Positions 7,070 through 13,097 of a stretch of 13,454 nucleotides of DNA are shown piece by piece. The notes under the pieces were generated by a model that was not told the origin of the DNA, searched no databases, and was given only the letters and a program-made list of their open reading frames with translations. The stretch lies in NCBI GenBank assembly GCA_004560375.1, contig SFVC01000044.1, positions 1-13,454 on the forward strand. The letters are read 5' to 3'. A program made the position numbers and the translations under genes. Numbering within the stretch: the first letter of the stretch is position 1; the number at the start of each line of letters is the position of its first letter. This stretch comes from a bacterium. Its GTDB lineage: Bacteria; Bacillota; Clostridia; Oscillospirales; Oscillospiraceae.

Positions 7070-8224
7070 ATGGCGGGGAAAAGGGAGACCCGGTACACCG
7101 TCATCAAGTTCCGCCTTCACCCCAGCGCGGAGCAGATCGAGCTGATGGAGAAAACCTTCGGCTGCTGCCGCTGGCTCTGGAATCAGATGCTCTCCGACGC
7201 GCAGGAGTTCTACGCCGCCACGGATCAGCACTACATCCCAACTCCGGCCCGCTATAAACAGGGAGCGCCCTTTCTGAAAGAGGTGGACAGCCAGCCCTTA
7301 TGCACCGTCCATCAAACGCTGCGGAAAGCGTTTCTGGATTTCTTCCGGGCCCCCTCCCAGTTCGGGTACCCGCAGTTCAAGGCCAAGAAGGACAAAAAGG
7401 ACTCCTTTACCGTCTACTGCCGCCAGTACCGCACCGGCCCGTCCATCTATCTCACAGACAAGGGGATCCAGATGCCCAAGCTGGGCCTGGTGCCCGCCGT
7501 CCTCTACCGCAGACCCCTGCACTGGTGGTCGCTGAAGCTGGTGACGGTGAGCAAAACCCCCTCCGGCAAGTATTTCTGCTCCGTCTCCTTCGGATATGAG
7601 GTGAACGCGCCGGAGCGGATCGCCCCCACGCCGGAGCGCACCTTGGGCCTCAACTATTCCCTCAGCCGCTTCTATGTGGACAGCCGGGGGAGGAGCCCCG
7701 CGCCCCCCGCCCTGGAGCAGTCCAGGGAAAAGCTGGCCCGGCTGCAGAGCGGTCTGGCCCGCATGGAACCGGGCTCCCACAACTACGAAAAGCAGCTCCA
7801 GCGCATCCGGCTTCTGCACGAGCACATGGCCAACCAGAGGCGCGACTTCATCCACAAGGAATCCCGGCGGATAGCCAACGCCTGGGACGCCGTGTGCGTG
7901 AGGGAGACCGATCTGGCGGCCCTGTCCCGGAAGCTGAAGCAGGGCGGCGTGACGGACTCCGGCTTCGGCCTGTTCCGCTCGTGCCTCCGGTACAAGCTGG
8001 AGCGGCAGGGCAAGACTTACATCACCGTGAGCCGGCTGGCCCCCGTCGCCAAGACTTGCAACCGTTGCGGCCACGTCCACCAGCAGCTGAACGCCCACGA
8101 CAAGCAGTGGATCTGCCCCGGCTGTGGGGAGGCTGTCACCCGGGCGGTGAACACCGCCCAAAACCTGCGGGATATGGGCCTGGCCCAGTTCCACAGCCAA
8201 ACAAAAGAGACAAGCGCCGCATAG
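7070..8224 (+). CDS. tldR: Nuclease-dead TnpB homologue (TldR-like RNA-guided DNA-binding protein)
   Basis: A 384-residue TnpB/OrfB-family protein. The N-terminal part has the usual KFRLHPSAEQ and CCRWLWNQML segments (13-43). The C-terminal zinc ribbon is intact (Cys330, Cys333, Cys349, Cys352). The RuvC catalytic residues are not. In the RuvC-I strand GLNYSLSRF the expected Asp is Asn195. In RuvC-II (AVCVRETDL) the expected Glu position is Arg278. In RuvC-III (TRAVNTAQN) the expected Asp is Ala359. Active TnpB needs all three for DNA cleavage; loss of all with retained length and fold is the hallmark of TldR, proteins that bind DNA with a guide RNA and repress transcription. The ribosome binding site is GGAGGGAGGAG, eight bases upstream. 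No tnpA or transposon ends are evident. A sigma-28 promoter drives it, and a guide RNA region, csrA and a flagellin follow. Confidence 0.88.
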   Translation: MAGKRETRYTVIKFRLHPSAEQIELMEKTFGCCRWLWNQMLSDAQEFYAATDQHYIPTPARYKQGAPFLKEVDSQPLCTVHQTLRKAFLDFFRAPSQFGYPQFKAKKDKKDSFTVYCRQYRTGPSIYLTDKGIQMPKLGLVPAVLYRRPLHWWSLKLVTVSKTPSGKYFCSVSFGYEVNAPERIAPTPERTLGLNYSLSRFYVDSRGRSPAPPALEQSREKLARLQSGLARMEPGSHNYEKQLQRIRLLHEHMANQRRDFIHKESRRIANAWDAVCVRETDLAALSRKLKQGGVTDSGFGLFRSCLRYKLERQGKTYITVSRLAPVAKTCNRCGHVHQQLNAHDKQWICPGCGEAVTRAVNTAQNLRDMGLAQFHSQTKETSAA

Positions 8225-8412
8225 CGCTGTATGTTACCGCCGCCAGGGACAGCGGTGAGCGCCCATGAGTACGGGCGTTGATTGGATCGGCAAAGGTTCT
8301 TGCCCATTCAATCAGCATCCGCCGGGTGGGAAGAAAAGAGGGTGACCCCGCTTTGCGGGCGAACCCGAAGCCTTTCGAGGTCGTCCACTCAGCATAATAT
8401 TATGACTATGAA
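8225..8412 (+). ncRNA. Guide RNA (omega-RNA-like) of the dead TnpB, guide segment at 8390-8412
   Basis: The 202 bases between tldR and csrA are dense in hairpins: 8225-8230 with 8249-8254; 8258-8264 with 8273-8279; 8279-8284 with 8309-8314 around an inner GGCAA/TTGCC stem; 8340-8343 and 8347-8351 with 8355-8359 and 8363-8366; and a small CCT-TTCG-AGG hairpin at 8371-8380. The end after the last hairpin (GAAGCC...GTCCACTC) resembles the right-end scaffold of IS605/IS1341-type omega RNAs, where the guide follows directly. The sequence after it abruptly becomes AT-rich and matches codons 4-11 of a flagellin. The guide would begin near 8390; the exact 5' end of the RNA may lie within tldR, and the guide is probably 16-20 bases. 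The csrA ribosome binding site begins right after it. Confidence 0.75.
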
Positions 8413-8426
8413 ATAAGGAGCTTTCC

Positions 8427-8804
8427 ATGTTGAAGCTGTCCCTCCTTCCGGAGGAGTACCTGACCATCAATGGCGATATTGTCATCCAGCTCTCCCGGGT
8501 GGCGGGCGGCCGGGCCTTCCTGGCCATCGAGGCCGACCGCACCGTGCCCGTGATCCGGGGGGAGGTGCTGGAGCGGCAGGGCGGTCAGCGCCCCGCCTGT
8601 CTGGCCCCGCCCAGCGGAAAAGCCTTCCGGCATTCCCGGGATCGCTACTTCCCCTGGAACGACGACCGGGAACGGGCCGTCCGGGCCATGAAGCAGGTCT
8701 TCGACCAGCTGGAGCGGGACGGCGCCGCCGAAGCGGCCCAGACCCTGCGAACCCAGCTGGATCGCATCCTCCCCCAGTTCTGGGAGAAGGAGATCACCCC
8801 CTAA
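8427..8804 (+). CDS. csrA: Divergent CsrA-family RNA-binding regulator with C-terminal extension
   Basis: CsrA proteins are small dimers that bind GGA motifs in mRNA leaders and block translation; in Bacillus the target is the flagellin (hag) leader. Residues 1-50 align without gaps to Escherichia coli CsrA as I remember it: MLKLSLLPEE for the first strand, TINGDIVIQL, GGRAFLAIEA and VPVIRGEVLER. Key RNA-contact residues Leu4, Val40, Val42 and Arg44 are kept, but Arg6 is Leu and His43 is Ile. The protein is 125 residues, against 60-75 for typical CsrA. The added part is probably helical (about 81-120) with an unusual YFPW segment at 74-77. The ribosome binding site ATAAGGAG abuts the guide segment of the upstream RNA. 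No fliW is in view. Likely roles are repression of a resident flagellin or control of the flagellin encoded next. Confidence 0.78.
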   Translation: MLKLSLLPEEYLTINGDIVIQLSRVAGGRAFLAIEADRTVPVIRGEVLERQGGQRPACLAPPSGKAFRHSRDRYFPWNDDRERAVRAMKQVFDQLERDGAAEAAQTLRTQLDRILPQFWEKEITP

Positions 8805-8810
8805 CCTTGG

Positions 8811-8838
8811 TTTCACCCGGCTGACGAGCCGGTTGAAA
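8811..8838 (+). repeat. Inverted repeat after csrA
   Basis: TTTCA plus CCGGCT (8811-8815, 8817-8822) pair with AGCCGG plus TGAAA (8827-8832, 8834-8838) around a GACG loop, giving eleven pairs with one mismatch. It starts six bases after the csrA stop. No T tract follows, so it is a poor terminator; it may protect or process the mRNA between csrA and the flagellin. Confidence 0.45.
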
Positions 8839-8903
8839 TAATTGTCCCCGCGCCGCGCCCCGGCAGTCTGGCCAGATACCGGGAAGCGACGCACCACCCC
8901 ATG

Positions 8904-8970
8904 CGCCGGAGCACGGAAGCACCGGCGTCCCACATTGCAACACCCCAAAAACATTTTATTGAAAGGAAGC
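8904..8970 (+). promoter_or_regulatory. Candidate CsrA-binding leader of the flagellin mRNA (two GGA sites)
   Basis: An RNA hairpin is predicted at 8904-8927: CGCCGG pairs with CCGGCG, and inner GC with GC, which presents ACGGAA in the loop. ANGGA in a hairpin loop is the classic CsrA site. A second ANGGA (AAGGA, 8963-8967) overlaps the flagellin Shine-Dalgarno sequence, 50 bases downstream. This upstream-hairpin plus ribosome-site pair resembles the Bacillus hag leader. I see no sigma-28 or sigma-A promoter between csrA and the flagellin, so the flagellin probably depends on read-through from upstream. Confidence 0.5.
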
Positions 8971-8976
8971 ATTAAA

Positions 8977-11073
8977 ATGAGGATCCAACACAATATTATG
9001 GCGATGAACGCCTACCGGAACTACACCAACAACGTCTCCGCCATGAAGAAGAACCTGGAGAAGCTCTCCTCCGGCTACAAGATCAACCGCGCCGGCGACG
9101 ACGCCGCCGGTCTGGCCATCAGCGAGAAGATGCGGGCCCAGATCACCGGCCTGGAGACCGCCCAGAAGAACGCGAAGGACGGCATCTCCCTGGTGCAGAC
9201 CGCTGAGGGCGCCCTGACCGAGGTGCACGATATGCTCAACCGTATGGTGGAGCTGGCCACCCAGTCCGCCAACGGCACCTACGACAACGACACCGACCGC
9301 TTCCAGATGCAGAAGGAAGTTGACCAGCTGCTCAGCGAGATCAACCGCATCGCCGACAGCTCCAACTTCAACGGCATCAACCTGCTGGACGGCACCCTGG
9401 GCCTGAACCAGGACGCGTTTTCCATCGGCGCGGGCGATGATGTCCCTGTCACTGAGATGGATATCTCCAAGGCCCTGGCCGCTAAGGATGCCAGCTACTC
9501 CGACCTCCACCTGGAGACCTCCGGCGCCACCGCCGTGGCTCCCAAGTTCAGCATCGACCTGGGCACCCTGGAGTTCAACTCCAAGAAGACCGGTGATAAG
9601 CTGCAGATCAAGGTTGGCAACAACACCTATGAACTGATTTCCACCGCCACTAAGACATACAAGACTAACGACCTGGCCGGCCTGCTGGAGACCGCCATGA
9701 AGAAGCAGGGCGTCACCGGCGGTGTCACGGCCTCCGGCGCTGCCGCCACTGGAGCCGCCGCTGTCGGCGTTAAGATTGGCAACGCCGCATTCACCATCGG
9801 GACAGCCACCGGTGGTGCCATTGAGCTCACCTATATGGGCCGCTACGAGGGAGCCACCTTTAAGAAGGAGACCACCTTCTCCGGCACCGCCGACGAGGCC
9901 AAGGCCATCAACGCCAGCATCGGCCAGGCGGTGGAGTACGGCAATGTCACCAGCACCGCTGGCTCTGCGGTTTCCGGGCACCCGGTCCACGACACTACCA
10001 AGGTCACCCAGGCTGTGGCCAAAGAGAACGCCGGCCTGGCCGGTATCGACCTGAAGCTGGATGCCGACATCGTGAAGAACGGCAACGTGCTGGAGATCGA
10101 CGGCAAGAAGTTCCAGTTCAAGACCTCCGCCACCGGCTTCACTGCGGTCGCTGGCGCCACGGAGATCGACCTGACCGGGGAGAAAGAGGAAAACTGGGTT
10201 CATGCCGCGGCGGATCAGCTGTCCCAGCAGAATGCGTTTACCGGCGCGGACGGCCGCTCGTGGAAGATCGGCGTGGAGAACGGCACCACCATCCACATCG
10301 AGCAGACCGTCAAGTCCACCGCCGGCAAGGAGCTGAAGACCTACGATGATCTGGCCGGCAAGATCAAGGTGCAGGGCGAGCCCCAGACCTATAAGACTAC
10401 CGCCATCGAGATCAAGGACGCCAGCAAGATCGTGGAGGGCAACACCATCTCTATCGGCGACAAGAAGTACGTCTTTACTGAGGACGCCAAGAAGGCGGGC
10501 ACCACTGACCCCAAGGACAGCAACATCAAGTATGTCAGCTCCACGGGTGATGTCGCCGCCAATCTGGCCGCCGCCATCGGCGACAAGGCTCAGGTGAAGG
10601 ACGGCAAGGTGCTGGTTTACGGCGACAAGGTAGACGTTGCCCCCACCATTCTGGGCAAGGGCCTGACCCTCCAGATCGGCGACACCGCCGATCGCTTCAA
10701 CCAGCTGAACGTGGCCGTGCAGGATATGCACGCCGTGTCCCTGGGCATCAAGGATCTGAAGATCAACACCGAGGAGCTGGCCCAGGCCGCTACCGACAAG
10801 ATCAAGGCCGCCATCAACACCGTGTCCGACGTCCGTGGTACTCTGGGCGCCACCCAGAACCGTCTGGATCACACCATCAACAACCTGTCCGTCATGACCG
10901 AGAACATCCAGGACGCCGAGAGCACCATCCGCGACGTGGACGTGGCCGAGGAAATGATGGCCTACACCAAGAACAACATCCTGATCCAGAGCGCCCAGGC
11001 CATGCTGGCCCAGGCCAACCAGGTTCCCCAGGGCGTGCTGCAGGGGAGGAGTGTGCGCGATGACAGCCATTGA
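8977..11073 (+). CDS. fliC: Flagellin, large variant with 420-residue variable domain
   Basis: A 698-residue flagellin, the main filament subunit. The conserved N-terminal D0/D1 part (1 to about 140) includes MRIQHNIMAMNAYRN, LEKLSSGYKINRAGDDAAGL and SSNFNGINLLDG. The C-terminal D1/D0 part (about 567-698) includes GATQNRLDHTINNL, ENIQDAESTIRDVD and QAMLAQAN. Between them lie about 420 variable residues rich in Thr, Lys, Gly and beta-type segments, with a recurring G-x-x-(I/L)-x-I-x-x-(K/N)-x-(Y/F) pattern near residues 206, 368 and 487. The start at 8977 has an AAAGGAAG box seven bases upstream; an in-frame ATG 45 codons earlier lies in leader sequence. The C-terminus is unusual: after QGVLQ it ends GRSVRDDSH instead of the usual two or three hydrophobic residues. 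The last 14 bases overlap the next gene. Confidence 0.95.
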   Translation: MRIQHNIMAMNAYRNYTNNVSAMKKNLEKLSSGYKINRAGDDAAGLAISEKMRAQITGLETAQKNAKDGISLVQTAEGALTEVHDMLNRMVELATQSANGTYDNDTDRFQMQKEVDQLLSEINRIADSSNFNGINLLDGTLGLNQDAFSIGAGDDVPVTEMDISKALAAKDASYSDLHLETSGATAVAPKFSIDLGTLEFNSKKTGDKLQIKVGNNTYELISTATKTYKTNDLAGLLETAMKKQGVTGGVTASGAAATGAAAVGVKIGNAAFTIGTATGGAIELTYMGRYEGATFKKETTFSGTADEAKAINASIGQAVEYGNVTSTAGSAVSGHPVHDTTKVTQAVAKENAGLAGIDLKLDADIVKNGNVLEIDGKKFQFKTSATGFTAVAGATEIDLTGEKEENWVHAAADQLSQQNAFTGADGRSWKIGVENGTTIHIEQTVKSTAGKELKTYDDLAGKIKVQGEPQTYKTTAIEIKDASKIVEGNTISIGDKKYVFTEDAKKAGTTDPKDSNIKYVSSTGDVAANLAAAIGDKAQVKDGKVLVYGDKVDVAPTILGKGLTLQIGDTADRFNQLNVAVQDMHAVSLGIKDLKINTEELAQAATDKIKAAINTVSDVRGTLGATQNRLDHTINNLSVMTENIQDAESTIRDVDVAEEMMAYTKNNILIQSAQAMLAQANQVPQGVLQGRSVRDDSH

Positions 11074-13087
11074 GATCGCCCGCCAGCTCGCTGCGCTGGG
11101 CCAGACAGAACAGGCAGCCGGAGCCTATGGCGTTGCCGTCCATGAGGTGGGAGAGGATAACCCTGCCATCCAGATGGAGGGGGCGGTGTACATTCTCCAG
11201 AACGGCGGAGACTATAAAATAAGCTACACCTGGCTCCTGGAGCTGTACCGCCGGGGGCAGTTCCGGGAGGACTGCCTTTCCATTATGACCCAGGCGTTCT
11301 ATGAGCCCAACGTCAAGCTGCTCAAAACCAGGTACGAGAAGAATTGCAGGCGGCTGGCCAAGTACCCCTACCTGTTTCGGAAGGACTTCCCTTCCTTTGA
11401 GGAACTGCCTGTGCGCTTCTACCCCTTTGACGACAACGGGTACGTGCCCTTTTACCGGGAGGAGGAGCGGTTCGGGGATTATGTGAAGCCCCGGGCGGAG
11501 GTGATCAGCCGAAACTTCTTTCATGATTTGGAAAACCCCATCCTGGCGACGGATGTTTACTCCCAGCACGAGCTGGAATATTTGAACGACAACGTGCGAA
11601 AAAGCGAGTGGGTGGCCCGGGAGAACCATATCTATCTCCACTACTCCAGCTGGGGCGAATTCTGCGCCTGGCTCCAGGTGCTGAACCTCCGGCCCCTGAC
11701 GGAGGGGAAAAAGGTTGTTTTCCTGATGGAGGACGAGCTGTCGCTGTATCCCATCGACTTCAAGGAGCGGTTTGGCATCGACTACAGCCAGTACCAGCTG
11801 AAGCCTGTGGGCATACGGGAGATCAACCGCCTGATCTGGCACACTCAGTTGTCCAGCCACAACGGCGGCGATTTCTTCAACGAGATCTTTGACGCCCACC
11901 CCAACCTGATCACGTTCCCGTCACAGATGTTGAAGGGAATTGAGGCGTATGTGCAAAGGCTCCGGGAGTCCTGCGCCCAGGCCGAACGGGACGGCGGGGC
12001 GCTGGATACGTCGCAGATGACCCCCGATTTGGCGCGACTGGCCTGGGAGGTGTACAATCTGAAGGATCGGACAGACAAGGATTTGCTGGTTGTCGGCCTC
12101 CTGACCGACCCCCGGGCCACCGTCGGGCTTGATCCTGCCGCCCGTATCGCGCCCGCAGTGTTTTTGCAACCGCATTTTCCAAACATAAATTTCCGCCTGA
12201 CCGTGGATCAGAAAGGACGCACAGTGCTGAACTCAAAGGAGTATAACGCCATTCGCTCCTCGCCTATTTTCCTGGGTTTTAAATATATTAAGACATTTAC
12301 ACCCCTGCGCCGGATCACCACCAGTTATGGGGCGGCCGTTCGTTTCATGCAAAAAAACCTATTGGCCTACCAGCAGGGAGAATTGAAGCAGGACATCCCG
12401 CCCATGATTGACGATGAGCTGACTAACCGTCTGATGAACCGTAGCTTTATGGTTGACCCGGACGACCGGCCTTGCCAGGACAGCGTACTGGTGCGGTTCG
12501 AAGACGCCAAGCTCAACCCCAGGGCCACGTTCACGGCACTGGCGGCCTTCTTGGATTTGCCCTACACCCAGAGCATGACCTACTGCTCCATGTTTGGAGA
12601 ACGGGATCCGGAGTCCCTGGCGGGCAACGATCTGGGCTTTTCCACGGCGGCGGTGTACCGCACTTATGACGAGTATGCCAACGACGCGGAGCGGGCTTTT
12701 CTGGAGTACTTCATGCGGGATGCCTACGAGAAATATGGCTATGATTTTCACTATTACAATGGACAGCCTGTAAATGAGACCTGCCTGGAGCAATGGATCA
12801 TGCAGTTCACGACGTTAGAAAGTTTCATTTATTCCGCATGGAAGGAGAATATGTTCCCCTACATCACAATACAGCGGGGGGAGGTGGAGCTATCTGGAGA
12901 GGCGCTGGAGACGGCAAAACAGGAGGCGCTTGATCGGTATATGCGGGATCTGCGGGGAAACTGGCGTCTGGTTGGGCAGACATTGATGCGGGGCCTGCGC
13001 TTCGTGAACCGGCACGGCCAGCCCCTGCACATGATGCCCAAGCTGAAGCTGGACGAGGCGCTGCTGGAGCAGCCGCTGTACCACTGA
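11060..13087 (+). CDS. Sulfotransferase-like protein, translationally coupled to the flagellin
   Basis: A 675-residue protein. Residues 1-100 are helical and TPR-like; about 115-250 is a region I do not recognise. The region from 257 on resembles PAPS-dependent sulfotransferases. IWHTQLSSHNGGDFFNEIFDAHPNLIT (259-285) sits where the 5'-phosphosulfate loop and the following helix would be, though its loop is degenerate. LVRFEDAKLNPRATF (477-491) with FLDLPY (497-502) is a good match to the 3'-phosphate-binding motif. Residues 575-675 are an extra C-terminal part. ATG at 11060 is preferred because GGGGAGGAG lies eight bases upstream, inside the flagellin gene; GTG at 11051 overlaps that box. With the APS-kinase-family gene that follows, it may transfer sulfate (or a chemically similar group) to flagellin or its glycan. 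The acceptor is unknown. Confidence 0.68.
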   Translation: MTAIEIARQLAALGQTEQAAGAYGVAVHEVGEDNPAIQMEGAVYILQNGGDYKISYTWLLELYRRGQFREDCLSIMTQAFYEPNVKLLKTRYEKNCRRLAKYPYLFRKDFPSFEELPVRFYPFDDNGYVPFYREEERFGDYVKPRAEVISRNFFHDLENPILATDVYSQHELEYLNDNVRKSEWVARENHIYLHYSSWGEFCAWLQVLNLRPLTEGKKVVFLMEDELSLYPIDFKERFGIDYSQYQLKPVGIREINRLIWHTQLSSHNGGDFFNEIFDAHPNLITFPSQMLKGIEAYVQRLRESCAQAERDGGALDTSQMTPDLARLAWEVYNLKDRTDKDLLVVGLLTDPRATVGLDPAARIAPAVFLQPHFPNINFRLTVDQKGRTVLNSKEYNAIRSSPIFLGFKYIKTFTPLRRITTSYGAAVRFMQKNLLAYQQGELKQDIPPMIDDELTNRLMNRSFMVDPDDRPCQDSVLVRFEDAKLNPRATFTALAAFLDLPYTQSMTYCSMFGERDPESLAGNDLGFSTAAVYRTYDEYANDAERAFLEYFMRDAYEKYGYDFHYYNGQPVNETCLEQWIMQFTTLESFIYSAWKENMFPYITIQRGEVELSGEALETAKQEALDRYMRDLRGNWRLVGQTLMRGLRFVNRHGQPLHMMPKLKLDEALLEQPLYH

Positions 13088-13097
13088 GGTGCCGCGT

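Noticed and set aside
6131..7231. Recombinase frame extended to 366 residues
   Set aside because: The extra N-terminal part crosses the promoter and repeat region and the start of tldR, and has no ribosome binding site. Serine recombinases begin at the YARVS block, and a good box supports the start at 6757.
6131..8224. Intact IS607-type transposon (serine recombinase plus TnpB)
   Set aside because: The recombinase lacks the N-terminal DNA-binding domain of IS607 TnpA and has a C-terminal helix-turn-helix, the two genes diverge, and TnpB is catalytically dead and under a sigma-28 promoter.
8225..8426. A CRISPR array or group II intron in the structured gap after tldR
   Set aside because: There are no repeated units; the hairpins fit a single guide-RNA scaffold, and no reverse transcriptase or Cas gene is present.
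8833..8861. A TTGAAA hexamer before the flagellin as a -35 box
   Set aside because: No -10-like hexamer lies 16-18 bases downstream; the region there is pure GC.
8956..11070. 704-codon open frame on the minus strand opposite the flagellin
   Set aside because: It is antisense to a clear flagellin with conserved ends; the translated product is low-complexity Gly/Val/Leu/His and has no motif.
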